From positions 1-64,000 of the forward strand of contig CAZREW010000012.1 of the NCBI GenBank assembly GCA_964599375.1: DNA of 64,000 nucleotides, in the 5' to 3' direction. The stretch comes from JAUWCL01 sp964599375 (GTDB lineage: Bacteria > Krumholzibacteriota > Krumholzibacteriia > Krumholzibacteriales > Krumholzibacteriaceae). Position numbers and translations under genes: made by a program. Shown piece after piece: positions 51,313 through 60,082 of the stretch. Position 1 is the first letter of the stretch, and every line of letters starts with the position of its first letter. A model generated the notes under the pieces. The model had not been told where the DNA came from. It did no database searches and saw only the letters and a program-made list of their open reading frames with translations.

Positions 51313-52566
51313 TCACTTCTTTGCGGTCTTCTTCGTGATCTTGACCCTCTGTCCGTCCCGCAGGTCCCTGATCGCCCTGTAGTTTCCGCTCACGACCTGA
51401 TCGCCCTCGGCAAGTCCCGAGAGGACCTCGAAATGAGTCTGCCCGGCTATTCCGACCCTTACGCGCCGGAACTCGGCCTTGCCGTCGACCACGACGAAGA
51501 CTCCCTCGATCTCCTTACCGCCACTTTCCTTCCCTATGGCGGTCGAGTCGACAGACGAGGAATCGGCCTTGCCGGCAACGGCTTTCAGGTCCTTCTCCTG
51601 CCTGACTGTGAGGCTCTGGATCGGTATGGCGAGACAGTTCTCTGCCCTGGCGGCTATTATCTCCGCGTCGGCCGACAGCCCTGGCCTGACGTCGGGGATC
51701 GTATCTGTTACGGTGATGACCACCTTGAAATCGACGCCCTGCTGCCCTGAAACTGAGGAAGAGAGGATGGGGCTGTTGCCGACCTCAGTGACGACACCCG
51801 AATAAGAAGTGTCGGGGAAGGCGTCCAGCGTGATCTTGGCGGACTGCCCGGTCTTGATGCTGACCACCTCCGTCTCGTCGACTTCGACCTCCGCCTCGAT
51901 GGTGGATAGATCCGCAATCGTCATCAGCACAGTGCCGGGATTGTTCAGCGTGCCCATGATGGCGATCTCTCCCTCCTCGACATTGAGGCGCGTGACGATG
52001 CCCGTCATCTCGGCTTCGATCGTGACTTCCTGGAGATTGTGCTTCGCGCTGGAAAGCTGCGCTTCCTGCTGCCTCACGAGCTGCCTGGCCGCGTCCAGGT
52101 TTGATATCCCGACGTCCCTGGCAGTCTTCGCGTCCTTGACCTCCCTGTCGGTAAGGTATCCCTGCGCGAACAGCCTCTCGGCCCTTGCCAGGTCGCTCTC
52201 GGCCTTATCAAGCTGGTACTTCGCCTGGCGCTCCCCGGCCTTCGCCGATTCCACTGCCGCCGCGAGCCGGTCGACGGTCGTCTCGAGCTGTATCGGATCG
52301 ATCTGGATGAGGAACTGGCCCTGTTTGACGTAATCCCCTTCCTTCACCGCGACCCTCGTCACCTTTCCGATGTTCGACGCGCTGATGTCGATCTGCCTCT
52401 TCGGCTTGATACTGCCAGAGGCGGAAATGATCATCTCGAGGTTTTTTCTCGAGACCTCTTCGGTCTGGACAGCGAGCTCCTTGCCGCCCTTTGCCTTGAG
52501 ATTGATCAGTACGAGCACTGCGACGACAACGACGACACCGATGGCTATCCAGTGTTTCCTGGTCAT
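51313..52566 (-). CDS. HlyD/MacA-type periplasmic adaptor
   Basis: The 417-residue adaptor from the ATG at 52566 (site GGGAGGAAAG) has an N-terminal membrane anchor (about 4-22), a lipoyl-like hybrid half (IGKVTRVAVKEGDYVKQGQFL), a long helical hairpin (about 75-155, with AKAGERQAKYQLDKAESDLARAERL) and beta-barrel domains. It links the inner-membrane FtsX permeases to TolC. A small CCTTCG/CGAAGG hairpin (52651-52665) sits in the 107-base gap between the ATPase gene and this one and may adjust expression. Confidence 0.9.
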   Translation of the reverse strand: MTRKHWIAIGVVVVVAVLVLINLKAKGGKELAVQTEEVSRKNLEMIISASGSIKPKRQIDISASNIGKVTRVAVKEGDYVKQGQFLIQIDPIQLETTVDRLAAAVESAKAGERQAKYQLDKAESDLARAERLFAQGYLTDREVKDAKTARDVGISNLDAARQLVRQQEAQLSSAKHNLQEVTIEAEMTGIVTRLNVEEGEIAIMGTLNNPGTVLMTIADLSTIEAEVEVDETEVVSIKTGQSAKITLDAFPDTSYSGVVTEVGNSPILSSSVSGQQGVDFKVVITVTDTIPDVRPGLSADAEIIAARAENCLAIPIQSLTVRQEKDLKAVAGKADSSSVDSTAIGKESGGKEIEGVFVVVDGKAEFRRVRVGIAGQTHFEVLSGLAEGDQVVSGNYRAIRDLRDGQRVKITKKTAKK

Positions 52567-52673
52567 CTTTCCTCCCGGATTTTTCAGCCGCTTGTCCAAC
52601 CGAAGCCCCGGTGATCAGAGCGGATCGGGACTTCAATGCGTCGGGGGCGCCCTTCGCCCCGAAGGACGGACCG

Positions 52674-53354
52674 TCAGGCAGTCCTGACGTCCGATTCTAT
52701 CCTGCCGTCGAGAAGCCTTATCACGCGCTTGGCGTAATCAGCGATATGCTCCTCGTGAGTCACCATCACTATCGTATTGCCAGCCTGGTGGATCGTGTCG
52801 AATAGCGACATTATCTCGATGCCTGTCTTGCTGTCGAGGTTTCCCGTCGGCTCGTCGGCCAGGATGATCGACGGCCTGTTTACCATCGCCCTGGCGATCG
52901 CCACGCGCTGCCGCTGCCCACCTGACAGCTCGTTCGGCCGGTGCCTGGCCCTGTCGGTAAGCCCGACCGACTCGAGCACTTCTTCGGCCCTTCTGCGGCG
53001 TTCGTCGGCGGGTACGCCTCCATAGATCAGCGGGAGTTCCACGTTCTGCAGGGCGGTGGCTCTCGGCAGCAGATTGAATGTCTGGAAGACGAATCCGATC
53101 TCCCTGTTCCTGATCCTGGCCAGCTCATCGTCGCTGAGATTGCTGACCTCCTTGCCGTTGAGCCAGTAGTCCCCCTCTGACGGCGTATCGAGGCATCCGA
53201 GCAGGTTCATGAAGGTCGACTTTCCCGATCCTGACGGGCCCATTATCGCTACATATTCGTTCCTGTCGATCTCGAGGTCTATCCCTGCGACCGCCTCTAT
53301 CTTCTGGATCCCGACCTCGTATATCTTCTTTACTCCGCTGACCTTTATCAGCAT
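52674..53354 (-). CDS. MacB/LolD-type ABC transporter ATPase
   Basis: The 226-residue ATPase from the ATG at 53354 has Walker A GPSGSGKST (about 37-45), Q-loop FVFQTFNLLP (about 88-97), the signature LSGGQRQRVAIARAM (about 140-154), Walker B IILADEPTGNLDS (about 159-171) and the H-loop VTHEEH. It energises the tandem FtsX permeases. The ATG starts 1 base after the TolC stop; an open frame further upstream reads TolC codons and is excluded. It is the only ABC ATPase in the window. Confidence 0.95.
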   Translation of the reverse strand: MLIKVSGVKKIYEVGIQKIEAVAGIDLEIDRNEYVAIMGPSGSGKSTFMNLLGCLDTPSEGDYWLNGKEVSNLSDDELARIRNREIGFVFQTFNLLPRATALQNVELPLIYGGVPADERRRRAEEVLESVGLTDRARHRPNELSGGQRQRVAIARAMVNRPSIILADEPTGNLDSKTGIEIMSLFDTIHQAGNTIVMVTHEEHIADYAKRVIRLLDGRIESDVRTA

Positions 53355-53355
53355 A

Positions 53356-54726
53356 TCAGTCTCCCTCTTGGCCGGCCCTGAGCCTCGACTCCCTGCCTGT
53401 CGCCCTGTCGAGGTCGGCGACGGCCACGAGATAGTCGCACTTCGCTCCGATGACGTCCGCCTTGGCCTGCGTGAGCGAGACCTGCGCCGCGATCGTGTCC
53501 AGCATAGTCCCTGCACCGACCCTGTACCTTTCCTCCGCGAGCCTTACGTCTTCCTGTGCCTGTTCGACGGTCTCGGTGGCGACCGCCATACGCTCTATCG
53601 CCTCGTTGATTGCGATGATGAGGCTCTTGATCTCCTTTATCGCGTTGAGTCTGCTCTTCTCGAGCCGGTATTCGGATATCCTGTGGTCAGCTTTCGCCGT
53701 CTTCACATTGGAGCTCGTATAAAACCTGTCGAAGATGTTGAGCCGCATGTAGGCCGTTACATTCCAGGAATATTCTTCCTTGAAGAAGTTGAGATTCTCG
53801 GCCATCGCACGGTCGCTCCAGTAATACCCGAAGTTCGCACCGAACGTCGGAAGCCATCCTGACTTGGCCGCCCTCACACCCGCATCCGCGCCCTCGAGGT
53901 AGGCACGGAGCCCCCTGAGGTCGGACCTGTTCTCCAGCGCGAAATCGATCTCGCTGACAGGGTCCGGATTGGCCATCGTCATGGCGAGGGTCGTATCGAC
54001 TTCGAGTTCCGAGTAATCCTCCATGTTCAGCACGGCGATCAGGTCTTCTTTCGCGATCTCGACCTGGTTTCTGGCCCTTATCAGATCGAGTTTCGTATTG
54101 GAGTGCTGCACCTTCGCCTTGAGCAGGTCCGCTCGCGTGGCCGAACCGACCTCGAGCAGCGCCTCCGTCTTGTCCAGGCTCTGCTTCGCCTGCTCGACGC
54201 TCTCCTCCGCCACGACCGTAAGTCTTTCGTACCTGACGAGGTTGTAGTAGGCCCTGATGACGGTGGCCGTTATCATGTCATAGTTGTACTGAAGCTCCTC
54301 TTTCGCTCCCTCCCGGTTACGCTTGGCCTGCCTGAGCCTCGCGTAGTTGGCTCCGCCGTCCCAAAGCACCACGTCGGAACCGATGTGGAAGGTATAATCC
54401 TCGTAATCAAATCCCTGCTGCTGGACGGGGCGGCCGGATTCATCGATCAGCACCGACGAAGGGCCGTAGTAGCGGTGCCCCGCGTAGAAATCAACCTGCA
54501 GGTTTGGAAGCAGGGTTCCATAGCCGTAGAGCACGTTACTCTCCGATTTCCTCAGGGATTGCCGCGCCATCCCCATGTCGGGATTGTTGGAGACCGCGAT
54601 ATCGATACATTCCCTCAGAGACAGGACCTTACCTGCGGAGAACGCCCCCGATACAGCCGTTGAGACAATGATAGCCGCGCTCACCGCTGACGCGGCGAGC
54701 GAAGATACTCTCTTTACTCGAAACAT
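53356..54726 (-). CDS. TolC-family outer-membrane efflux protein
   Basis: The 456-residue protein starts at the ATG at 54726 (site GGAAGG); ATG at 54750 is possible. A signal peptide (about 1-32) precedes an internal duplication typical of outer-membrane efflux proteins: the first repeat begins LSLRECIDIAVSNNPDMGMARQSL and the second LEKSRLNAIKEIKSLIIAINEAI. It would form the outer-membrane channel of the tripartite exporter encoded downstream. Confidence 0.9.
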   Translation of the reverse strand: MFRVKRVSSLAASAVSAAIIVSTAVSGAFSAGKVLSLRECIDIAVSNNPDMGMARQSLRKSESNVLYGYGTLLPNLQVDFYAGHRYYGPSSVLIDESGRPVQQQGFDYEDYTFHIGSDVVLWDGGANYARLRQAKRNREGAKEELQYNYDMITATVIRAYYNLVRYERLTVVAEESVEQAKQSLDKTEALLEVGSATRADLLKAKVQHSNTKLDLIRARNQVEIAKEDLIAVLNMEDYSELEVDTTLAMTMANPDPVSEIDFALENRSDLRGLRAYLEGADAGVRAAKSGWLPTFGANFGYYWSDRAMAENLNFFKEEYSWNVTAYMRLNIFDRFYTSSNVKTAKADHRISEYRLEKSRLNAIKEIKSLIIAINEAIERMAVATETVEQAQEDVRLAEERYRVGAGTMLDTIAAQVSLTQAKADVIGAKCDYLVAVADLDRATGRESRLRAGQEGD

Positions 54727-54893
54727 CTTTGAAGCCTTCCCTTGTGTCATGGACCTTTGAATCGGTTACTCTGTAAGACAATACACTTCTCTGTTACGAA
54801 TATTCAGGTTTTTAGTTTCAACCATGGGCCGTCAGGTGTCAATATCTCGTTGATACCGGGTTCCCGGAGCGTGGCCGGAGGCATCAGCCGGGC

Positions 54894-54924
54894 AAAAAAA
54901 GGGCCCGGCAAGCAGCCCGGGCCC
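54894..54924 (-). terminator. terminator of the exbB-exbD-exbD-tonB operon
   Basis: On the minus strand GGGCCCGG (54917-54924), an 8-base loop and CCGGGCCC (54901-54908) are followed by seven Ts (54894-54900). It starts 25 bases after the tonB stop and separates that operon from the TolC operon. Confidence 0.9.
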
Positions 54925-54948
54925 GGTATTCCATAATTCGGCAATACA

Positions 54949-55581
54949 TCAGCTGCCGTGCAGTTTGAACCTGATGGGCACCGCCATGCTGGCCCGAACG
55001 GGGACCGTCCTCTGCTTCGCGGGCTTGAAGAGGAACTGGTTCGCGGCCGCGATGGCCGCTTTCTCCATCGCGGGCGTCACGTCGGACTGGATGACCGAGG
55101 CGTTCTCGACCTTTCCGTCCACGCCGACTACCACACGCAGCAGCACCGTCCCCTCGATGCCCGCCTGCCTCGCCAGCGCGGGATAGCTTGGCGGGACGTA
55201 CCTGATAAGGACGGGTGGCTCATCGAAGGCGTAGAATTCCGAAGCGGATTCGGACGGAGGGGGAGGCGGCGGCGGCAGGTTCTCGATACGGTCGAAACTC
55301 GTAGGAGCGATCTCTGTCTCCTCGTCCACTTCCTCGCCCTCTTCAGCGGCGATCGGAACGACCGGCTGATCGATCTCCTTCGGAGGTGGCGGAAGCTCGA
55401 AGTCCTCGGCTGTCTCGATCGCTATAAACTCCTGCTCCTTCAGTACGTAGGGCTTGAATTCGAAAGGGGGTGAGAAATAGACACCCAGGAAATGGATCAC
55501 AAGCGCCGCATAGAGCGAGTTCCGCAGGTATCTGTTATACCCCGCCTTGAATTTCTGGTTGGCAACAGCGGTAACGGCCAC
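54949..55581 (-). CDS. tonB: TonB energy-transducing protein
   Basis: The 210-residue protein has one N-terminal span (about 22-38), a Pro/Glu-rich periplasmic linker with LPPPPKEIDQP and LPPPPPPPSES, and a C-terminal TonB domain (about 120-210) with SYPALARQAGIEGTVLLRVV-like core and PVRASMAVPIRF near the end. It transmits proton-motive force from ExbBD to receptors such as the one at 62601-64000. Start is GTG at 55581. Confidence 0.92.
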   Translation of the reverse strand: MAVTAVANQKFKAGYNRYLRNSLYAALVIHFLGVYFSPPFEFKPYVLKEQEFIAIETAEDFELPPPPKEIDQPVVPIAAEEGEEVDEETEIAPTSFDRIENLPPPPPPPSESASEFYAFDEPPVLIRYVPPSYPALARQAGIEGTVLLRVVVGVDGKVENASVIQSDVTPAMEKAAIAAANQFLFKPAKQRTVPVRASMAVPIRFKLHGS

Positions 55582-55609
55582 GAAGGCCCCCTTTTCCTGT
55601 TATCTACTC

Positions 55610-56017
55610 TTACTCTTTTTCGCCGACGGACACGAATGTCACGTTGACGGCGTTCGCTTCCTTGAGCTGGTCCATTATACGGGAGACCAGGTCATACTTG
55701 GTGCGCCTGTCGACGTTGAAGGCGACGATCAGGCCCCTGTTCTCCTCGAACCGCTTTGATACGACAGCGTCGATGAGCTCGACTGATACCAGCTTGTCAT
55801 TGATGCTGACCCTGTTGAAACGGTCGGCCCAGATATTCATCAGTTTCTCCCGCTCCAGCTCCGAGCCGGTCTCGGCCCGCGGCAGGGATATAGGGAGACC
55901 CTCTTCCATCTTGAAGATCGTAGTGACCATGAAGAAGATGAGCAGAAGGAAGATGATATCAGCCATCGACCCGGTAGGGATCGTACTCTGAACACCCTGC
56001 TTTTTTGATATTTTCAA
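55610..56017 (-). CDS. exbD: ExbD/TolR biopolymer transport protein (second copy)
   Basis: The 135-residue protein has one span with the proton-path Asp in SMADIIFLLLIFFMVTT (about 17-33) and a short periplasmic domain. It lies 15 bases after the other ExbD. The two ExbDs differ clearly in sequence, so they probably occupy distinct positions in the ExbBD-TonB motor and are not a recent duplication. Confidence 0.9.
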   Translation of the reverse strand: MKISKKQGVQSTIPTGSMADIIFLLLIFFMVTTIFKMEEGLPISLPRAETGSELEREKLMNIWADRFNRVSINDKLVSVELIDAVVSKRFEENRGLIVAFNVDRRTKYDLVSRIMDQLKEANAVNVTFVSVGEKE

Positions 56018-56032
56018 GGCGTCTCTCCTCTG

Positions 56033-56440
56033 TTAACTGCTCTTCATGGTCCTCAACGATATTCTCTCGGCGTTTGCCAGCCTCAATTCGTCGAGGATGT
56101 CGATCATCACCGAATATTCGGCGTCGGGGTGCGTCTCGATGACGACGACCAGCTTCGGATTGGCGATAAGCTTGTTCTCGATTATCTGCCTGAGATCCTG
56201 TACGCCGACCGGTCCCGTGCCCCTGATGACGATCGATCCGTTGGCGAACGCCTGTATCGTGAGAACGTTGTCCCGCTTCAACTTGACCGACTTGGACTGC
56301 TGCCCGGGAAGGGCCATCGGCAGCCCCTTCTCGACCGCGAACATCGTGCTCACCAGGAAGAAGATGAGCAGAAGGAAATTGATGTCCGACATCGAGGCGG
56401 TGTTGAATTCTGCAGAAATCTTACTTCTCTTCTTGATCAT
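56033..56440 (-). CDS. exbD: ExbD/TolR biopolymer transport protein (first copy)
   Basis: This 135-residue protein has the span SMSDINFLLLIFFLVST (about 16-32) with the conserved Asp, a periplasmic domain and a LDELRLANAERISLRT end. It follows the ExbB gene by 20 bases. Confidence 0.9.
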   Translation of the reverse strand: MIKKRSKISAEFNTASMSDINFLLLIFFLVSTMFAVEKGLPMALPGQQSKSVKLKRDNVLTIQAFANGSIVIRGTGPVGVQDLRQIIENKLIANPKLVVVIETHPDAEYSVMIDILDELRLANAERISLRTMKSS

Positions 56441-56460
56441 TTTTCATTACTCCGGACGGG

Positions 56461-57321
56461 TTACTGCCCCATACCCATCTCGATGAGCTCGTTGACGAGC
56501 TCGGCCGAGGCTTCCTCCATCTCCAGAACGAACCTGTCGATCTGGGAGACGAAGAACGAATGGCCGATACTCGCCGGGATAGCTATTATAAGACCGGTAG
56601 CGGTCGTGATAAGCGCCTCCTCGATACCGGATGCCACTACCTTCGCGCTTACCTGTTCGGCCGCCGCGATAGCGGCGAACGCGCTGATCATACCCGATAC
56701 CGTCCCGAGGAACCCGAGCAGCGGCGCGACCTGCGCGACGGTGGCTATCGCGACCAGTCCCCTCTCGAGGAACGAGGTCTCGATGCTGCCCGCCGTCTCG
56801 ATAGCTTCTTTCACAGCGTCAGGACCACGGCCCGCCCTCAGCAGGCCCGAGTGGAGCACCGCGGCGATAGGCCCCCTCGTCCTCTCGCAGACCCGCATGG
56901 CTCCGTCTATCCCTTCCGCGCGCATCGCCGAAAGGACATCGGACATGAGCTTTCTGATATTTACACGGGCGCGCGACAGAGTCACGAGTCTCTCGATGAT
57001 AAAGACAAGCCCGATGATCGAAGCGAGAAGCAGTGCGTGCATGAAGACCCCGCCCTGGATGTACTTCTCACCGATACCACTGTGCTTGAGCTTGTAGATG
57101 ACCGGGCCAAGCTTCTTTCTCTCAGCCATGTCTTCGACGGCTTTCGCGACCACCATCGAGTCATTCTTAGCCGTTGCCAGTGAATCGGTCTCGGCCTGTA
57201 CGGTCCATACGGGCTCAACGGTCTGCCCGGTCTCCTGGGCCGCCACAGCGAACGAAGCGAGAACTACGAGGAGGACCGATACGAGAAGCATCGACCTGAC
57301 CGAAGAGTTTGTCTTTACCAT
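56461..57321 (-). CDS. exbB: ExbB/TolQ-like proton channel with exported N-terminal extension
   Basis: The 286-residue protein from the ATG at 57321, behind AAAGGAG, has a signal-peptide-like start and an extra periplasmic stretch of about 60 residues before the usual three spans (about 77-97, 180-200 and 220-245). The MotA/TolQ/ExbB core TVAQVAPLLGFLGTVSGMI (about 192-210) is intact. The N-terminal extension is common in Bacteroidetes-type ExbB. An alternative start 17 codons upstream has no ribosome site. It is first in its operon. Confidence 0.9.
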   Translation of the reverse strand: MVKTNSSVRSMLLVSVLLVVLASFAVAAQETGQTVEPVWTVQAETDSLATAKNDSMVVAKAVEDMAERKKLGPVIYKLKHSGIGEKYIQGGVFMHALLLASIIGLVFIIERLVTLSRARVNIRKLMSDVLSAMRAEGIDGAMRVCERTRGPIAAVLHSGLLRAGRGPDAVKEAIETAGSIETSFLERGLVAIATVAQVAPLLGFLGTVSGMISAFAAIAAAEQVSAKVVASGIEEALITTATGLIIAIPASIGHSFFVSQIDRFVLEMEEASAELVNELIEMGMGQ

Positions 57322-57483
57322 GCGACGCGCTCCTTTGGGGGTAAATAGTAAGTACTTATGACGTACTTTCATTCAGTTACGGATTTTCCGTTGAAAAGTC
57401 AGGAGGCTCGATCTCGGAGCCGGGCCGGAAGAACTGTCCTGGGAAACTCGCAAATCAGCCCGTATCAGCCTCTTAACTGGTGT

Positions 57484-57512
57484 AAAATACTTTATGCGGA
57501 CCCCCTTGTCAA
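57484..57512 (-). promoter_or_regulatory. strong sigma70 promoter of the exbB-exbD-exbD-tonB operon
   Basis: On the minus strand a perfect TTGACA (57507-57512), a 17-base spacer and TATTTT (57484-57489) lie about 165 bases before the exbB ATG. The region 57322-57483 is a leader with an AAGTAC/GTACTT inverted repeat at 57350-57368 and no gene. Confidence 0.7.
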
Positions 57513-57545
57513 CGAAAAATTCCCTGGGCCGGTCACGGCGCGTTC

Positions 57546-59063
57546 TCAGTTTCCGCCCTCGACGGCCGGTGCGCCAAAGCCCTCTATTTCCTCTGAAGTG
57601 CCTACCAGCACGTAGTTTCCAATCCCGTCCTTGTCCACAAACAGGAACCTCATCCCGGCCTCACCCATCATGACCCTGTCTTTTTCAAAAAGCGGGTCGC
57701 CCCTCATATGGTATATCCAGAGCTCGAACGCGCCGGTATCCATGCCGCCGCCTCGGTAAGGCCTGCTGATATTGCTCGTCGCTTCTCTCATCATCACGTA
57801 GTCGGTACCCAGTCCCTTGTACGGAGAATGTATTATGACCTTGTACTTGTCCTCGAGCTTGCCGAGCGTCTCGTTCAGGTCGAGCCTGTTGAACGGGACG
57901 CTTTCCGAGATTATCTCATCGGGAGGACCCAGCTTGATGTAGAGCAGCCCGCGCGGATTCAGCGCTCCGCGTACGGAGCCGCCGGTGAAATTCGCGTCGG
58001 CATATCTGACGCGGCTCTGGAATATATCGTAGAGTTCGTTGACGGCTGTATGCGGGGTCGGGTCGGCCTTCTTCCAGAAAGCGGTAAGTGTCCTTTCCTG
58101 CTCGCCTATGCTCATCTTCTGGAAATCGGCGAACTCCGACTCATTGAAGATCACCTTCGCTTCGACCAGTATGTCCCTGCGGGGCTTCTGCCAGTTTACC
58201 AGCTGCCAGGCGACGCTGAAATCCTTCACAGACGTGGCTTGAAGCGCGCCGCCATGAAGGACATCGACCCTGGCCGTATAGTTCCCCGCTGGCCACGTAT
58301 TCACATCGAACGATCCAAAGATCAGGATCCTGCCGTCTATCACGGGAACAAGCCCATTTTTCCTGCCTACCGGATCGCCCTTTGAATCGAGTATTGTCAG
58401 GTAGACTTCGACCGAGTCGCCTGTGCCCGCGCCTGGGACAAGTCCGCTGCTGAAGAAGGAAAGCGTATCGTTCTTCAGTCCGTAGATCTGCATCGGATTC
58501 GGGACGTACCTTCCGCCGCTCTCGCGGCTCCAGATCAGCACCGGATCGCTCAGTGCGACGCGGTCGGATGAAAAGCCGGTGATCTCTATCTCGAGGTCCT
58601 CCACCTGCGAGTAATAGTGCCGCCGGTTGACAAGGCCCATCAGCGTCTTCTTCCTGCGCTGGAGATCCTCGACCCTGACAGTGACAGTGTAGCTCCCGGG
58701 GTCGACAGAGCTGGAATCAGACATGTATATGAACCCTGAAAGGTCCGTGACAAGGGGTTTCGCGTCGCGGGCGTCCCTGACCACAAGGCCCTTCTCGTGT
58801 ATCTTCTCCTCGCCTCGCATGAGCACTAGAGAGATCTTCACCGCGGCCTCGTAAGAACCGTCCTTTTCCTTGTATTCGATCTCCTTGATGGGAACTGCGA
58901 CCTGGAAGAGAGCGAGCGTCCTGCCACCTTCAAGGGGAAGGGCGGAGGTATCGAAGAAGAACTCGAAATCCCCTTCTCCCCTGGCGATCTGCCCTGCCGC
59001 TGCCGGCGCCAGCAGCAGCAGAGCTATCATTGTAATCAGTGTGATGTTTCGCGTTTCTTTCAT
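57546..59063 (-). CDS. exported GWxTD-related protein
   Basis: The 505-residue protein has a signal peptide (about 1-25, ending AAAGQ) and beta-rich domains, then a C-terminal region similar to the GWxTD domain: LNPRGLLYIKLGPPDEI (about 370-386) aligns with the GRVYIxYGPPDEI part, but the GWxTD residues themselves are absent. It lies directly after the PorV-like gene and before the exbB operon, so an envelope role is likely. The C-terminus has no sorting motif. Confidence 0.78.
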   Translation of the reverse strand: MKETRNITLITMIALLLLAPAAAGQIARGEGDFEFFFDTSALPLEGGRTLALFQVAVPIKEIEYKEKDGSYEAAVKISLVLMRGEEKIHEKGLVVRDARDAKPLVTDLSGFIYMSDSSSVDPGSYTVTVRVEDLQRRKKTLMGLVNRRHYYSQVEDLEIEITGFSSDRVALSDPVLIWSRESGGRYVPNPMQIYGLKNDTLSFFSSGLVPGAGTGDSVEVYLTILDSKGDPVGRKNGLVPVIDGRILIFGSFDVNTWPAGNYTARVDVLHGGALQATSVKDFSVAWQLVNWQKPRRDILVEAKVIFNESEFADFQKMSIGEQERTLTAFWKKADPTPHTAVNELYDIFQSRVRYADANFTGGSVRGALNPRGLLYIKLGPPDEIISESVPFNRLDLNETLGKLEDKYKVIIHSPYKGLGTDYVMMREATSNISRPYRGGGMDTGAFELWIYHMRGDPLFEKDRVMMGEAGMRFLFVDKDGIGNYVLVGTSEEIEGFGAPAVEGGN

Positions 59064-59104
59064 AAAAGGCCCGATCTCGATCGGCCCGGCGCCTTTCCCC
59101 CGGC

Positions 59105-60049
59105 CTAGTAGCTGAAGTTGAGGGAGAAGCGGTGCGCCTGTCCGAGGAACCCGAGATCCTCCCAGGCGTAATCAAAACCGATATCGGAAGTCTGGCTCGT
59201 GTCGAACCTGAATCCGACACCCCACGCCAGGCCCTGCGTATCGTAGTCTATGTTGTAACCCGACCGCAGGTAGAAGAACTCGTTGAATCCGTACTCGAGA
59301 CCGACGTTCATCCTCTCCTTGTTGTCGGAAGGGTGAGCGAACTCCCCGGCCGCCAGCAGCTCGTGCGCGCCTCGCCTGTACGCGTCGACGCTCAGGCCCA
59401 CTTTGAAGAGAGTGGGCATCTTTGACGAACGGTCGTCGAAATCGACCTCGGAGCCGAGGCTCTGGATCATCATCCCGAGCTTCATGCCCTGGATGCCTAT
59501 CCGGTATATGAGACCGAAGTCGAACGCCATCGTCTGAACGCTCTTGTCGGCAAGGCCCATGCTTATGAAATGGGCGGTGATGCCGGCAGAGAACTTGTCA
59601 GTGAACCACATGGCATACGACAGGCCGAATGACATGTCGCCGGCGTCGAAGTACCTGTTAGTCCCCTCGGGCATGTAGATCGTGCGCTCGAGTTGCGGAT
59701 CCATCGTCAGTGCCCTCGCGCTGATCCCCCAGGTCCCCGGGAGATAAGGAGTGGAGAATGTGGCGGCCGCGAAATAGACGTCGATATCGGCGGGCCACGT
59801 GACTGTGTTGAGGGTCACCTGCGTCCTCTGCTGAGTGACCATGCCGGCCGGGTTCCAGTATATCGCGGTAGCGTCGTCTGCAGCCGCCGTGAAAGCGCTG
59901 CCCATCCCCGCCGCCCTCGCTGAAACGCCGACTTTCAGAAACTGGGCCGAGTACGTGCCCACCTTCTCGAACGGCTTGGTCCCGCCGTAAGCGATGCCGT
60001 GCGCCAGCACCATAATTGCGACCAACCCGAGAAACACCTTGCGAAACAT
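59105..60049 (-). CDS. PorV/PorQ-family outer-membrane protein
   Basis: The 314-residue protein from the ATG at 60049 (site AGGAGGT) has a signal peptide (about 1-23) and the family opening GTYSAQFLKVGVSARAAGMGSAF-like segment (VGVSARAAGMGSAFTAA, about 36-52), then DDATAIYWNPAGM (about 53-65), and ends in SLNFSY. In Bacteroidetes PorV shuttles type-IX cargo to the surface attachment complex. Its neighbour upstream carries a C-terminal sorting-like domain, which fits that role, but the full secretion machinery is not in this window. Confidence 0.87.
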   Translation of the reverse strand: MFRKVFLGLVAIMVLAHGIAYGGTKPFEKVGTYSAQFLKVGVSARAAGMGSAFTAAADDATAIYWNPAGMVTQQRTQVTLNTVTWPADIDVYFAAATFSTPYLPGTWGISARALTMDPQLERTIYMPEGTNRYFDAGDMSFGLSYAMWFTDKFSAGITAHFISMGLADKSVQTMAFDFGLIYRIGIQGMKLGMMIQSLGSEVDFDDRSSKMPTLFKVGLSVDAYRRGAHELLAAGEFAHPSDNKERMNVGLEYGFNEFFYLRSGYNIDYDTQGLAWGVGFRFDTSQTSDIGFDYAWEDLGFLGQAHRFSLNFSY

Positions 60050-60082
60050 CACCAGACCTCCTGAAATTGATCTCACTGTCAT

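Noticed and set aside
50082..51338. Plus-strand open frame of over 410 codons opposite the second FtsX gene
   Set aside because: The FtsX frame has clear domain signatures. The opposite frame is rich in Arg, His and Tyr with no motif.
52651..52665. Hairpin CCTTCG/CGAAGG between ATPase and adaptor genes as a terminator
   Set aside because: The stem is only 6 pairs and has no T run, and the genes on both sides belong to one exporter. It is at most a processing site.
57350..57368. AAGTAC/GTACTT inverted repeat in the exbB leader as an iron-regulator box
   Set aside because: It does not resemble a Fur box and lies downstream of the promoter. It is too short to call an operator.
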